The notes under the pieces were generated by a model that searched no databases, was not told the DNA's origin, and worked only from the letters and a program-made list of their open reading frames with translations. 64,000 bases of DNA from Streptococcus sobrinus DSM 20742 = ATCC 33478. GTDB lineage: Bacteria; Bacillota; Bacilli; Lactobacillales; Streptococcaceae. The stretch covers positions 21,548-85,547 of the forward strand of contig NZ_JMLC01000006.1 of the NCBI RefSeq assembly GCF_000686605.1, read 5' to 3'. Below, piece after piece: positions 7,808 through 16,289 of this stretch (the first letter of the stretch is position 1; each line of letters begins with the position of its first letter). Made by a program: the position numbers and the translations under genes.

Positions 7808-7945
7808 ATGGGAAAGTTTCAGCTAGACTATAAGGGGCAGGCTCAGGTGGAGCGTTATCATGAGAAGAACTCCAAAGGTAGCCAGACCAGCCGCAAGGCT
7901 CGAGTTCAGGCCCTCTTGAAGCAGGCTCAAAAAGAAAAGAAATAG
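7808..7945 (+). CDS. Small basic protein of the nrdD-nrdG cluster, 45 residues
   Basis: ATG 7808 to TAG 7945 encodes 45 residues, beginning MGKFQLDYKGQAQVERYHEK and ending LLKQAQKEKK. It is highly basic, with Gln- and Lys-rich helix character, and has no membrane segment. It begins 22 bases after the ireB paralogue stop and has a GGAAGGACGAGG ribosome region. From memory a similar small gene lies between nrdD and the acetyltransferase in S. pneumoniae and other streptococci, which supports it as real. Function unknown. Confidence 0.75.
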   Translation: MGKFQLDYKGQAQVERYHEKNSKGSQTSRKARVQALLKQAQKEKK

Positions 7946-8106
7946 ATGGCTAAAGAGTTGGGTCCGCCCAGCTCTTTCCTATTAATACCCTTTGTAAATC
8001 AAAAGATCGTATCGTTAACTCACTTGGCCCTACATCAGTACTGTCTGCAGTTCGTTGACTCGGGAACTTTTGATTTTCATTGACTATAAGATGGAAAAGA
8101 GAGCTT

Positions 8107-8622
8107 ATGGAGTTGCGACGGCCTAGGCTGGCTGACAAGGCAGCAGTTTTAGATTTAATGGCAGAATTTGAGCGAGAAGATTCATCCCATGCTGGTGGTT
8201 TTTGGGACAGTCAGAACTTTGATTACAAGGCTTGGCTGGAGCAAAACCAAGCGACCGAGCTAAGCTTGAACTTAGCAGACAACTGGGTTCCAGCCATACA
8301 ATTTCTGGCATTTGCTGATAACGGTCAGGCCTTGGGCTTCCTCAGCCTTCGTTTACGCCTCAACCCTGCCTTGTCCAAGGTAGGTGGTCATATTGGCTAC
8401 TCAGTCAGACCTAGCCAAAGGGGAAAGGGTTATGCTAAAGAGATGTTGTCAAGAGCTTTACAGGTCTGTCAAGCTAAAAATATCAAGCAAGCCCTAGTGA
8501 CCTGCCATAGTAATAACCCAGCCAGTCGAGCAGTTATTCTCGCTAATGGTGGTGTTCTTGACACGATAGTTGATGGCGTGGAACGCTATTGGATAGAAGT
8601 AGGAGAAAAGAGAGATGAATAA
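8107..8622 (+). CDS. GNAT-family N-acetyltransferase
   Basis: A 171-residue acetyl-CoA-dependent N-acetyltransferase of unknown substrate. The start is ATG 8107 (MELRRPRLADKAAVLDLM); an upstream in-frame TTG at 8080 has no ribosome site. The acetyl-CoA motif is visible as VRPSQRGKGYAKEMLSRAL (about residues 105-123), followed by ALVTCHSNNPASRAVILANGG. It overlaps nrdG by 8 bases, so translation is coupled. The same acetyltransferase stands before nrdG in other streptococci, which suggests a function tied to anaerobic nucleotide metabolism or simple co-expression; this cannot be resolved here. Confidence 0.85.
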   Translation: MELRRPRLADKAAVLDLMAEFEREDSSHAGGFWDSQNFDYKAWLEQNQATELSLNLADNWVPAIQFLAFADNGQALGFLSLRLRLNPALSKVGGHIGYSVRPSQRGKGYAKEMLSRALQVCQAKNIKQALVTCHSNNPASRAVILANGGVLDTIVDGVERYWIEVGEKRDE

Positions 8623-9214
8623 TCCAAAACCACAGGAATGGAAGGCAGAGGAACTGAGTCAGGGTCGAATTATTGACTACAAGGCTTTCAACTTTGTTGA
8701 TGGCGAAGGGGTCAGAAATTCCCTCTATGTCAGTGGCTGCATGTTTCATTGTGAAGGGTGCTATAATGCGGCAACTTGGTCTTTTAGGGCAGGAATTCCT
8801 TACACCCAAGAACTTGAAGAACAAATTATAACTGATTTGGCTCAGCCTTACGTGCAAGGGTTGACCCTATTGGGAGGCGAGCCCTTCCTTAACACAGGCA
8901 TTTTGTTGCCATTAGTTAAACGGATTCGCAAGGAATTACCAGAAAAGGACATCTGGTCTTGGACAGGCTACACCTGGGAAGAGCTGATGCTGGAAACGCC
9001 AGACAAGTTGGAATTATTGAATCTTGTTGACATCTTAGTGGATGGCCGTTTCGACATCAAGAAGAAGAATTTGATGCTTCAGTTCCGTGGCTCATCCAAT
9101 CAACGAATTATTGATGTCAAAAAATCCCTGGACCAAGGCCAGGTTGTCATTTGGGAAAAGCTCAATGATGGTCAGACCAGTTTCGAGCAGGTCAGTCGCA
9201 ATAATCTCATATAG
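8615..9214 (+). CDS. nrdG: Anaerobic ribonucleotide reductase activating protein
   Basis: A 199-residue radical SAM enzyme that generates the glycyl radical on NrdD. The CxxxCxxC iron-sulfur motif is intact (C42, C46, C49 in GCMFHCEGCYN). The glycine motif LLGGEPFL and the SWTGYTWEEL stretch typical of NrdG are present. It starts inside the acetyltransferase gene (8-base overlap), with AGGAGAAAAGAG as ribosome site. It is the last gene of the nrd cluster and is followed by a strong terminator. Length is normal for the Gram-positive form. Confidence 0.96.
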   Translation: MNNPKPQEWKAEELSQGRIIDYKAFNFVDGEGVRNSLYVSGCMFHCEGCYNAATWSFRAGIPYTQELEEQIITDLAQPYVQGLTLLGGEPFLNTGILLPLVKRIRKELPEKDIWSWTGYTWEELMLETPDKLELLNLVDILVDGRFDIKKKNLMLQFRGSSNQRIIDVKKSLDQGQVVIWEKLNDGQTSFEQVSRNNLI

Positions 9215-9267
9215 GGGCTTTCTAGGAATTCCGAAAGCGATCGAAAAGATTTGAACTATTCAAAAAG

Positions 9268-9302
9268 AAAAGCGTAAAACTTTTGACAGTTTTATGCTTT
9301 TT
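9268..9302 (+). terminator. Terminator after nrdG
   Basis: AAAGCGTAAAAC pairs with GTTTTATGCTTT around TTTTGACA and runs into TTT. It closes the nrd cluster. Confidence 0.8.
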
Positions 9303-9555
9303 ATATAGGTATTAGGTATATCCATTAACATTCATACGCTTTAGAAATTATAAATCTAGGAAGGAGAAAGTCGGCCATTCGTAGCAACCTCCAGTGATTC
9401 TAAAAAGTGATGTAGTACAGAGGAAACGGCCTTGATGGGGCCATAAGGAAGGCCTAGATAGACCGCGTGGACTACTCAAGCAAATTGAGTTTCTCTAAAA
9501 ATTATAGATTTTCTTTGCCCGTCAGGGTGTCAGGATATTTAATTTTCAAAGTATA
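9303..9555. other. Intergenic spacer between convergent nrdG and yaaA, no gene seen
   Basis: No credible reading frame. It holds short GGCC-rich inverted segments (around 9430-9460) and an ACTCAA/TTGAGT hairpin (about 9474-9491) that could end yaaA transcription on the minus strand. Confidence 0.4.
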
Positions 9556-10287
9556 TTATACAGTTTTTACAAAGACTAAACGCTTATCGTTTGATAGGTC
9601 GGAGCGATAAGAAAAGCCAGCGAATTCCAATTCTTTTAGAGCCGGGATAGTAGCAATCTTTTGCTTGATAATCTGATTCAAGAGCTGACCGCGTCCTTTT
9701 TTAGAGATGGTGGAATGGGTATTGAGCTTGCCTTCCTTTTTTTCTTGAAAAACTAGTCTGATAAGAGACCTAGCTAATTTAGGTGAGAAAACTGATTCAA
9801 ATTCACTAGACAAAAGGGAGATGATGGGCTCGTTCTCAGGAATTGACTGAATGAAATCATCATAAGCTGGCCGCCAGTAATTTTTCAGAGACTGACCGTC
9901 AACCATAACTTTACAGTTGAAATCGAGACGATGTTCGGCAATGCCATCCAAAGCATTGATAATCCCGTAAAAAGCAGAGGTAATAAAGACATGTTCTCTT
10001 GTAAACTTCTTATCAAGATCGGTCAAGTTTCTGTCAATCTGACGATACATAAGACCGTTGAAAAGTGTTAAAGCCGAGTAACTAAGGACTTGCCTTTCCT
10101 GTAAAGACCTTAGCCGATTGGCTTCTTTTTTAGCAGCCTCCGGCTTGATTGCATAAATTCTCTCGAGTTCAGCCAGACTGGCTTGGGCTAAGACCTCTAA
10201 GATAGCCTGACTTTTGGCGGTGAGATCCAGGTAGTTGCCTTGCTCTCTGACCTGCATTTCTTTTGCTGTAGGAATTAAAAATTTCAT
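9556..10287 (-). CDS. yaaA: Peroxide stress protein YaaA (UPF0246)
   Basis: A 243-residue YaaA/UPF0246 protein. In E. coli YaaA lowers free iron during peroxide stress, and its fold binds DNA. The family start MKFLIPTAKEM is clear, as are ALTLFNGLMYRQID (about residues 72-85) and HVFITSAFYGIINALDGIAEHRLDF (about 110-135). The C-terminus ends in GFSYRSDLSNDKRLVFVK, also typical. Length is normal. It is a single gene on the minus strand and no strong ribosome site is visible. In a catalase-negative streptococcus an iron-sparing role would fit, but that is inference. Confidence 0.9.
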   Translation of the reverse strand: MKFLIPTAKEMQVREQGNYLDLTAKSQAILEVLAQASLAELERIYAIKPEAAKKEANRLRSLQERQVLSYSALTLFNGLMYRQIDRNLTDLDKKFTREHVFITSAFYGIINALDGIAEHRLDFNCKVMVDGQSLKNYWRPAYDDFIQSIPENEPIISLLSSEFESVFSPKLARSLIRLVFQEKKEGKLNTHSTISKKGRGQLLNQIIKQKIATIPALKELEFAGFSYRSDLSNDKRLVFVKTV

Positions 10288-10353
10288 AATATTACCGATA
10301 AATAGATATCTCGTTGAAGGAAGATAGGCTCACAGACCGGTCAGTGCCAGCTT

Positions 10354-11040
10354 TTAGGAAATTGACAAGAAGACCATACCGATAGCAAAGACCAGATAGG
10401 CAACGAGGGCAGTAATTTTTAGACTGACAGGAATTCCAGAACGGTAGCGTTTCATTGGAAGGAAAAGGGCCGTAAGACCACCACCAAGGAGCCCACCAAG
10501 ATGGCCCACAATGCTGATACTAGGATGGCCAGATAGGAGGTCCATCAGGTTAAAGGCCAGATTTAGTGCAATAAGGATTAAGAATTGCCGACCGACTTGC
10601 TTGAGGACAGCATTATTACCAATATAACCAACAATGACAACCGCTGCAAAGAGTCCGAAGAGGGAGGTTGATGCTCCTGCCGAAACCACAGTCGGTGTGA
10701 AGAAGAGGGTGGCAGCATTCCCCATCAGCCCAGCAAGGAGATAGAGGAGGAGAAATTTTCCTGCCCCCCAGAGATCCTCGGCAATACGACCTACGAAATA
10801 GAGGGTAACCCCATTAAAAATTAGATGCTCCCAACCGATATGAACAAAAATGGGGGAAACTAGTCGCCAGATTTGACTGTGATCATATTGGATCGCTCGC
10901 CCAAACATCCCCCCAAAATGATAGATGGCAAGCGAGCTTGTGGCCTGGCCGAAGTAAACAAGCTGTAGAGCCAGGAAAACTACCAGAGTAAGAGCAAGCA
11001 AGACATAGGTCGCCGGATATTTTTTAAAATCTTTGAGCAT
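10354..11040 (-). CDS. Rhomboid-family intramembrane serine protease
   Basis: A 228-residue membrane protease of the rhomboid family (GluP/YqgP side), with about six or seven hydrophobic segments. The active-site Ser is S124 in the GASTS motif (the usual GxSx) followed by LFGLF, and the catalytic His is H180 in SIVGHLGGLLGG. The conserved HIGWEHLIFNG loop (about residues 67-77) is present. It cleaves transmembrane substrates within the bilayer; the substrate is unknown. It overlaps the 5-formyl-THF cyclo-ligase gene by 17 bases, a pairing common in streptococci, so the two are one operon. Confidence 0.92.
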   Translation of the reverse strand: MLKDFKKYPATYVLLALTLVVFLALQLVYFGQATSSLAIYHFGGMFGRAIQYDHSQIWRLVSPIFVHIGWEHLIFNGVTLYFVGRIAEDLWGAGKFLLLYLLAGLMGNAATLFFTPTVVSAGASTSLFGLFAAVVIVGYIGNNAVLKQVGRQFLILIALNLAFNLMDLLSGHPSISIVGHLGGLLGGGLTALFLPMKRYRSGIPVSLKITALVAYLVFAIGMVFLSIS

Positions 11041-11563
11041 AGGTGAAGACCTTTCTTACAGGGATATCATGAGAGTCAGCTTGGAAATCAATTTCTTGAC
11101 AGGGATAGATGGTGCTAATCGTCTCACCTTGAAAATCTTCCAAGTAACGGTCGTAAAAACCGGCCCCAAAGCCGATCCGGAAGCCTTCGTTATTGAAGGC
11201 TAGTCCTGGGACGTGGATGAGATCAATCTTATCCTTGTTAAAGGCCTGGTCACTTTTTGGCTCCCAGATACCAAATTTGGTCATTTCTAGTTCATCTGGA
11301 ATGTATTCCGTAAAAATCATCTGACTTTTAGGGTAAGTTTTTGGCACTAAAACGACTTTTCCGTCTTTCTTAGTTTGGTTAATTAGAGCCTGGGTATTGT
11401 ATTCAAAATCAAAAGCCAGATAAGTCGCCAGAGTTTGAGCCTCTCGGTACTCTGGACTAGTCAAAACTTGCTCCAGTAAAGACTTGTCAATCTCAGCTTT
11501 ACGCTCCTTGTCTTGAGCCTTTAACTGTCTTAAAATTGTTTGCCGAATTTCTTTTTTTAACAT
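11024..11563 (-). CDS. fau: 5-formyltetrahydrofolate cyclo-ligase
   Basis: A 179-residue enzyme that converts 5-formyl-THF to 5,10-methenyl-THF with ATP, recycling stored folate. Family marks are the basic N-terminal helix (MLKKEIRQTILRQLKAQD), VLVPKTYPKSQMIF, LIHVPGLAFNNEGFRIGFGA with the following GFYDRYL, and the C-terminal DIPVRKVFTYAQRF. Length is normal. It overlaps the rhomboid gene downstream. Elsewhere (E. coli ygfA) this gene lies next to 6S RNA; here the probable 6S RNA is 3 kb away and not part of the unit. Confidence 0.93.
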   Translation of the reverse strand: MLKKEIRQTILRQLKAQDKERKAEIDKSLLEQVLTSPEYREAQTLATYLAFDFEYNTQALINQTKKDGKVVLVPKTYPKSQMIFTEYIPDELEMTKFGIWEPKSDQAFNKDKIDLIHVPGLAFNNEGFRIGFGAGFYDRYLEDFQGETISTIYPCQEIDFQADSHDIPVRKVFTYAQRF

Positions 11564-11636
11564 GCCCTTATCTTACCATTTTTCCTGTGAATTGACAGAT
11601 TTAACCAAAAAAATCCGCTCCTTCAAGTGAATAGTC

Positions 11637-12764
11637 TCAGTTTGCACGATAGTTCAAGAATTTGCTGATAGCTTCAACCGCGAACGGAAGAACCTCTTCC
11701 TTTGGATTCATTTTGGGACTGTGCAGTGGATAATCAGAATCAACCCCCAACCAAATCATGACGCCGGGAATTTTATGGAGCAAGTAACCAAAATCCTCAC
11801 CGGTCATGGCAGGAAGAATGTCAATCAGGTTGGCATCCGTTTCCTGGTCGAAGAAGGTCATCAAGTCCTTGGCGAGTTCAGGATTATTTTCAACTGGCAA
11901 ATAGCCTCCTTGGATGAGCTCCACATCCAACTCTAGCTCAAAGGATTGAGCAACCCCTTTGGCAATTTCCTGCAAACGTTTCTGGGTCAACAGGTTCATT
12001 TCCTGAGTTAGGGTGCGGATGGTACCATGCAGCTTGGCTTCCTCAGCAATAACATTATTGGTGGTGCCAGCATGTAGGGAGCCAAAGGTCACAACCGCTC
12101 CCTCAATGGGATCAACATTGCGGCTGACAATAGTTTGCACCTGGGTCACAAAATAGGCTGCAGCGACCAGGGCATCATTGGTCTTGTGTGGGAAAGCAGC
12201 GTGACCACCAGTTCCTTTGAAGGTTATCAAGGTTTCACAGGTGCCAGCAAAAAGAGTATGCGTATTGGTAGCAATATCACCGACCTTTAAATCGGGTCGA
12301 ACGTGGAGACCGTAAAATTCATCTGGTTTCCAATCACCAAAGGCATCTTCCTCATACATTAGCTTACCGCCAGCCAAATTTTCCTCAGCTGGTTGAAAGA
12401 GAAAGAGTAGGTTGTTTTTTGGTTGCTTCTGTACCAGAACATCTAGGAGCCCGAGGGCAGTCGTCATGTGGATATCATGACCACAGGCGTGCATCCGCCC
12501 CTCATGCTGACTAGCAAAGTTCAAGCCGGTATCTTCCTCAACGGGTAGGGCATCAATATCTGTTCGCCAACCCACTGTCTTTTGGGGAGCAGTACCATGC
12601 AAAAAGACTAAGATACCAGTTCGCCAGGTTCTTTGCTCGACAAAGTCCTTGCCCTGAGTGATTATGGCAATTTTTTCCAAAAGGTATTTTTGTGTTTGAT
12701 ATTCTTCTAAGCCGATTTCAGGAATTTGGTGGAGGTCTCGACGGATTTTAATTAAATCTAACAT
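11637..12764 (-). CDS. N-acetyldiaminopimelate deacetylase (M20 family)
   Basis: A 375-residue M20 zinc amidohydrolase that removes acetate from N-acetyl-LL-diaminopimelate in the acetylase branch of lysine and peptidoglycan-precursor synthesis. The start is the ATG at 12764 ([21 protein letters not shown]), with AAAGGA just upstream on the minus strand. Metal ligands appear in [10 protein letters not shown] and in [11 protein letters not shown], and the dimerisation domain contains [15 protein letters not shown]. Its partner DapH is encoded directly upstream in the same direction, which separates this enzyme from general amidohydrolases. Normal length, no lesions. Confidence 0.9.
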   Translation of the reverse strand: MLDLIKIRRDLHQIPEIGLEEYQTQKYLLEKIAIITQGKDFVEQRTWRTGILVFLHGTAPQKTVGWRTDIDALPVEEDTGLNFASQHEGRMHACGHDIHMTTALGLLDVLVQKQPKNNLLFLFQPAEENLAGGKLMYEEDAFGDWKPDEFYGLHVRPDLKVGDIATNTHTLFAGTCETLITFKGTGGHAAFPHKTNDALVAAAYFVTQVQTIVSRNVDPIEGAVVTFGSLHAGTTNNVIAEEAKLHGTIRTLTQEMNLLTQKRLQEIAKGVAQSFELELDVELIQGGYLPVENNPELAKDLMTFFDQETDANLIDILPAMTGEDFGYLLHKIPGVMIWLGVDSDYPLHSPKMNPKEEVLPFAVEAISKFLNYRAN

Positions 12765-12912
12765 GAAAACAGGTCCTTTCATTGCAGGTTATGGTTATAG
12801 AAGGCGGCGTCAAGCCTAAGCTGGTATCAAATTTGGCAAGTGCTGTCATTCAATAGCTAGGATATAAGATTACATAAGAAAAGAGAGTGGACAACTCTCT
12901 CCATCATCAGTC

Positions 12913-13611
12913 TTAGAGGTTACGCAGGGCATCTTCCAAGGCAGTTTTTTGTTGGGTCTTGGCATCAATTTCCTTGATGACACGGGCTGGAACACCAGCA
13001 ACCACAACATTTTCAGGGACATTCTGAGTAACGATGGCACCGGCGGCAACGACAGAACCATTACCAACCTGAACTCCTTCGATAACCACTGCATTGGCAC
13101 CAACCAAGACATTGTCGCCAATGCGAACGGGGTCAGCAGAAGCGGGCTCAATGACACCAGCTAGGACAGCACCAGCCCCGATGTGGCTGTTTTTACCAAC
13201 AGTTGCGCGGCCACCTAATATAGCCCCCATGTCAATCATGGTACCAGCTCCGATTTCGGCACCAATATTGATAACGGCCCCCATCATGACCACCGCATTA
13301 TCGTCAATAGTTACTTGGTCGCGGATGATAGCCCCTGGCTCAATCCGCGCATTAATATTTCGCTTGTCCAAAAGGGGAACAGCGGAATTACGGCCATCTT
13401 GTTCAACCACGTAGTCCTTATTTTCGGTTAAATTAACGAGGAGAGGTTGGATATCCTTCCAGTCGCCAAAGAGAATGTTGCCTAATTTAGTAACAGATGC
13501 TGGGACGGTTCCAGCCAATTGTCCTTCAAAAGTTACCTTGACATTGGTTTTCTTTTGGGCATTTCCGATATAGGCAATAATTTCTTGAGCAGTCATTTTT
13601 TGTGCAGTCAT
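12913..13611 (-). CDS. dapH: 2,3,4,5-tetrahydrodipicolinate N-acetyltransferase
   Basis: A 232-residue left-handed beta-helix acetyltransferase that acetylates tetrahydrodipicolinate in lysine synthesis. The start ATG at 13611 ([21 protein letters not shown]) has GGAG six bases ahead; the in-frame ATG at 13623 is too close to its own AAGGA. Hexapeptide repeats run from about residue 90 to 205 ([42 protein letters not shown]). It is followed by the N-acetyl-diaminopimelate deacetylase gene after about 150 bases. The two together show that this organism uses the acetylated route. Confidence 0.95.
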   Translation of the reverse strand: MTAQKMTAQEIIAYIGNAQKKTNVKVTFEGQLAGTVPASVTKLGNILFGDWKDIQPLLVNLTENKDYVVEQDGRNSAVPLLDKRNINARIEPGAIIRDQVTIDDNAVVMMGAVINIGAEIGAGTMIDMGAILGGRATVGKNSHIGAGAVLAGVIEPASADPVRIGDNVLVGANAVVIEGVQVGNGSVVAAGAIVTQNVPENVVVAGVPARVIKEIDAKTQQKTALEDALRNL

Positions 13612-13719
13612 GATAGTCTCCATTCCTTTTCGTTTAGCCTCTATTATACCAAAAATTCTGAAAATTTGGCGGTTGATTTTTAAAGGAGACTCTTACCTAA
13701 CAACTGCCTGGCTCCCAAG

Positions 13720-13925
13720 AGCCTAATCTAACTAAAAAGGACTCAAGATCTGCCTTCTGGCAGAAACCCCTGTCAGGTCAATGGTCGGGCCATTGTTATT
13801 TTGGAGAGCACGAACTAGATTTCGAATTATTGCTATGCTAAACTCCGCTACCTTGTGGCCCCGCTCATGCGAAATCTGTCTGGCTTGGGCAATATTATTT
13901 TTATTAACAAAAAAATCCCTGATGG
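13720..13925 (-). other. Spacer between dapH and the lipoprotein, with an unassigned open stretch
   Basis: The 323-base spacer 13624-13946 has no gene with a start codon. On the minus strand an open frame of roughly 55-60 codons reads like protein (for example ARQISHERGHKVAEF, then IIRNLVRALQNNNGPTIDL) and stops at TAG, but has no ATG, GTG or TTG and no ribosome site. It may be a remnant of a lost gene or chance. I recognise no family. Confidence 0.25.
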
Positions 13926-13946
13926 GATTTATAAATTATCAAACAA

Positions 13947-14546
13947 TTATCGCCAATAGACATAGGTAGGATTGGGAGTCACGTAGACCAAGGTGTTATT
14001 AGCTGCGCTGAACAAAAGGATAATGTTTTTTTGCTTATAATAATAGATGTAATAGCCGCCAGTATTATTAAGGGCAAAGTCAACTGCCTTCCAGGCGAAA
14101 GCACGAGCCTCCTCACGGGTGATATCACTGTTTTTGAACAGGCTAATAATACGCTGAGGTTCTTCTTGCTTTAAAGCATCAATAATATCTGAGCTGTTCC
14201 GGATGGTAAGATCGGGACGACCGAGAACTTGCTTGACCTTGTCAGCCGTGTATCCTTTGTAATCAGGGGCAGAAGCGCTTAGCCCTGAATTGGACCCTTC
14301 ATAATAAATCTCACTACCATCCGTTGCATAAATCTTATCTGTCTTTGCAGAGTCAGCATCCTTAGGTAAATCAGTAGGGTGCCGGTTTTCGTATTCTTTT
14401 CCTTTGGCGTTAGACTTACCTCCATCGTCTGTCGAACTTGAAGTGCTCGATTGAGCTGATTTCGACTGATTTTTGGGGGTACAAGCTACCAAAAAACTGC
14501 TGGATGCCAAGAGGCATATCAGCAAAATTATTCTTCTTCTCATCAT
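13947..14546 (-). CDS. Putative lipoprotein, unknown function
   Basis: A 199-residue lipoprotein. The signal peptide MMRRRIILLICLLASSSFLVAC ends at a lipobox LVAC with the lipidated Cys at residue 22. A Ser/Lys/Asn-rich linker (to about residue 55) follows, then a mixed domain (about 60-199) with HPTDLPKDADSAKTDKIYAT, ITREEARAFAWKAVDFALNN and a Tyr-rich strand YYIYYYKQKNIILLF. Two ATGs lie at 14546 and 14543; AGGGG spacing slightly favours the second. The domain looks like the small DUF4767-type modules of lactobacillales, but I am not sure. It lies directly downstream of the tRNA-Lys terminator, in the same direction. Confidence 0.75.
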   Translation of the reverse strand: MMRRRIILLICLLASSSFLVACTPKNQSKSAQSSTSSSTDDGGKSNAKGKEYENRHPTDLPKDADSAKTDKIYATDGSEIYYEGSNSGLSASAPDYKGYTADKVKQVLGRPDLTIRNSSDIIDALKQEEPQRIISLFKNSDITREEARAFAWKAVDFALNNTGGYYIYYYKQKNIILLFSAANNTLVYVTPNPTYVYWR

Positions 14547-14561
14547 AAACCCCTAGTCAAT

Positions 14562-14586
14562 AAAAAGCCCATTCACATAGGCTTTC
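14562..14586 (-). terminator. Terminator after tRNA-Lys
   Basis: On the minus strand AAAGCC pairs with GGGCTTT across TATGTGAAT and runs into TTTTTATT. It ends the 6S RNA / tRNA-Lys unit just before the lipoprotein gene. Confidence 0.8.
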
Positions 14587-14600
14587 ACATGTCAAGATTA

Positions 14601-14673
14601 TCCTCCCTGTAGGACTCGAACCTACGACCCATGGATTAAGAGTCCACTGCTCTACCAACTGAGCTAAGGAAGG
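14601..14673 (-). tRNA. tRNA-Lys (anticodon CTT)
   Basis: A 73-base cloverleaf on the minus strand. The acceptor arms are CCTTCCT and AGGGAGG (one G-T pair) with discriminator A. TAGCTCAGTTGGTAGAGC forms the D arm, CTCTTAA is the anticodon loop with anticodon CTT, and GTAGG-TTCGAGT-CCTAC is the T arm. CCA is not encoded. A terminator follows directly, and the probable 6S RNA lies directly upstream on the same strand. Confidence 0.95.
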
Positions 14674-14682
14674 AGAAAGAGC

Positions 14683-14869
14683 TGTATTGGTACCGATGAT
14701 CCACGTTTTGTATTGAACCCGCAGGTTAAAGCAGGTGGGTAACTCGCTCTTGCTTAGTTGCTTCCGTGTGAGACGGCTTGCATACTGCAAGAAGACTTAT
14801 GTTTCCCAAAATACAAAGATTTAGTCGGTCAACACAGTGATGTGGATTCGTATACCACAGCAGTTTTAT
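14683..14869 (-). ncRNA. ssrS: Probable 6S RNA (ssrS)
   Basis: A structured non-coding RNA of about 185 bases on the minus strand. The 5' and 3' ends pair in blocks: CTGT, GGTA and ATCCAC on the 5' side against GTGGAT, TACC and ACAG on the 3' side. Further in, TTTGTATT pairs with AATACAAA. Small hairpins CTTGCA/TGCAAG and CCGT/ACGG lie inside. This long rod with an internal open region is the 6S layout, and the location next to rarA matches 6S-2 (bsrB) in Bacillus subtilis. A clean sigma-A promoter precedes it. 6S RNA binds the housekeeping RNA polymerase in stationary phase. The 3' end runs toward tRNA-Lys with no terminator between, so co-transcription and processing are likely. The ends are approximate. 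Confidence 0.7.
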
Positions 14870-14875
14870 GTTCCT

Positions 14876-14903
14876 ATCATACCATTTTTGAAAATATTTT
14901 CAA
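14876..14903 (-). promoter_or_regulatory. Promoter of the 6S RNA / tRNA-Lys unit
   Basis: On the minus strand TTGAAA (14903-14898), a 16-base spacer, and TATGAT (14881-14876). It lies just past the end of rarA and points at the 6S-like RNA. Confidence 0.65.
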
Positions 14904-14940
14904 GGGGGAAAATTGCTTTTTTTAGTAAAATTTTCGTGAT

Positions 14941-16209
14941 TTAGTCAGAAAGCTTGTCAATTCGCTCCTTATTTGCCCCTAAAGCGCGCTCATATTTTCC
15001 AGTTTCATTTGCCGAAAAATAATCGGACCCTAAAAGTTTGTCGGGCAGGTATTGCTGTTTAATCCACTTTTTTGGATAATTATGGGGATAGAGATAAACC
15101 TGAGCATTGCCTAATTCCTTGCTGCCCTGATAATGACCATCACGTAAATGGCGAGGAATAGGGAGGTTACCTGATTTCCGTAAATCACTTAGGGCAGCAT
15201 CCATGGCCAGATAGGCAGAATTGGACTTGGGTGATAGGGCCAAATCAACTACGACGTTGGCAATCAGAATTCTAGCTTCAGGAAAACCAATCTTTTGAGC
15301 AGCCTCTAGGGCGGTTACGGTATGGATTTGAGCATCAGGATTGGCTAGGCCAATATCTTCATAGGCAATCACAGTTAGACGGCGGGCTAGGCTGGGCAGG
15401 TCACCAGCTTCAATCAGGCGGGCGGCATAGTGAAGACTGGCATTGACATCGGAACCACGGATGGATTTTTGCAGGGCGGATAGGACATCGTAGTGGCCAT
15501 CGCCATTTTTATCCATGGTAATGTAGGACCTTTGCAGACTATTTTCCACCGTGTCCAGAGTGATATGCCGTAGTCCCTGGTCATCGGCCTGAGTGGACAT
15601 GACGGCCAAATCTAAGGAATTGAGGGCCGAACGCAGGTCGCCATTGGTAGCCGTTGCAATAAAATCCAAGGCCTCCTCATCCAGACTGACCTCAAAGTCA
15701 AAGCCCCGCTCCTTATCAGAAATGGCCCGCTGGATAGCCGTCTTGATATTGTCATTGGACAGAGGCTCCAGCTCGAAAATCTGCACCCGAGAGCGGATGG
15801 CAGGCGTAACGGAGAAGAAGGGATTCTCGGTTGTCGCTCCAATCATGATGATCTTGCCGTTTTCCAGAAGAGGTAGAAGAAAGTCTTGCTTGGTCTTGTC
15901 CAGGCGGTGGATTTCATCCAGCATGAGAACCAGACCGCCGGAAAAATTAGCTTCCTCGGCGATTTCCTGCAGGCGTTTCTTGCTGTCGGTTGTGGCATTA
16001 AAGGTGCGAAAGGCAAACTTGGTCGTCCCCGCTATGGCCGAGGCGATGGAGGTCTTGCCGATTCCTGGCGGACCGTAGAGAATCATGGAAGAAAGCATAT
16101 TGGCCTCAATCATTCGGCGGATAATTTTACCTGGACCGACCAGGTGTTTTTGGCCGATAATCTCACCTATAGTTCTGGGCCGCATTCGTAAGGCTAGATT
16201 TGCTGTCAT
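14941..16209 (-). CDS. rarA: Replication-associated AAA+ ATPase RarA (MgsA)
   Basis: A 422-residue AAA+ ATPase of the RarA/MgsA/WRNIP1 family, which acts at stalled replication forks. N-terminal Walker A is GPPGIGKTSIAS (about residues 46-57), Walker B is LVLMLDEIHR (about 93-102), and sensor 1 lies in IMIGATTENP. The C-terminal half holds the oligomerisation and DUF-like domain (SDVNASLHYAARLIEAGD; HLRDGHYQGSKELG) found in full-length family members. AAGGAG on the minus strand precedes the ATG. It is divergent from the DUF3013 gene and followed by the 6S-like RNA. Confidence 0.95.
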   Translation of the reverse strand: MTANLALRMRPRTIGEIIGQKHLVGPGKIIRRMIEANMLSSMILYGPPGIGKTSIASAIAGTTKFAFRTFNATTDSKKRLQEIAEEANFSGGLVLMLDEIHRLDKTKQDFLLPLLENGKIIMIGATTENPFFSVTPAIRSRVQIFELEPLSNDNIKTAIQRAISDKERGFDFEVSLDEEALDFIATATNGDLRSALNSLDLAVMSTQADDQGLRHITLDTVENSLQRSYITMDKNGDGHYDVLSALQKSIRGSDVNASLHYAARLIEAGDLPSLARRLTVIAYEDIGLANPDAQIHTVTALEAAQKIGFPEARILIANVVVDLALSPKSNSAYLAMDAALSDLRKSGNLPIPRHLRDGHYQGSKELGNAQVYLYPHNYPKKWIKQQYLPDKLLGSDYFSANETGKYERALGANKERIDKLSD

Positions 16210-16289
16210 AGCATACAGCTCCTTTTAATCGTAGATTTTTATGATAGAATTATTGTAACACAAAAAGCAACAAGCAAGAAGGAGAGCAG

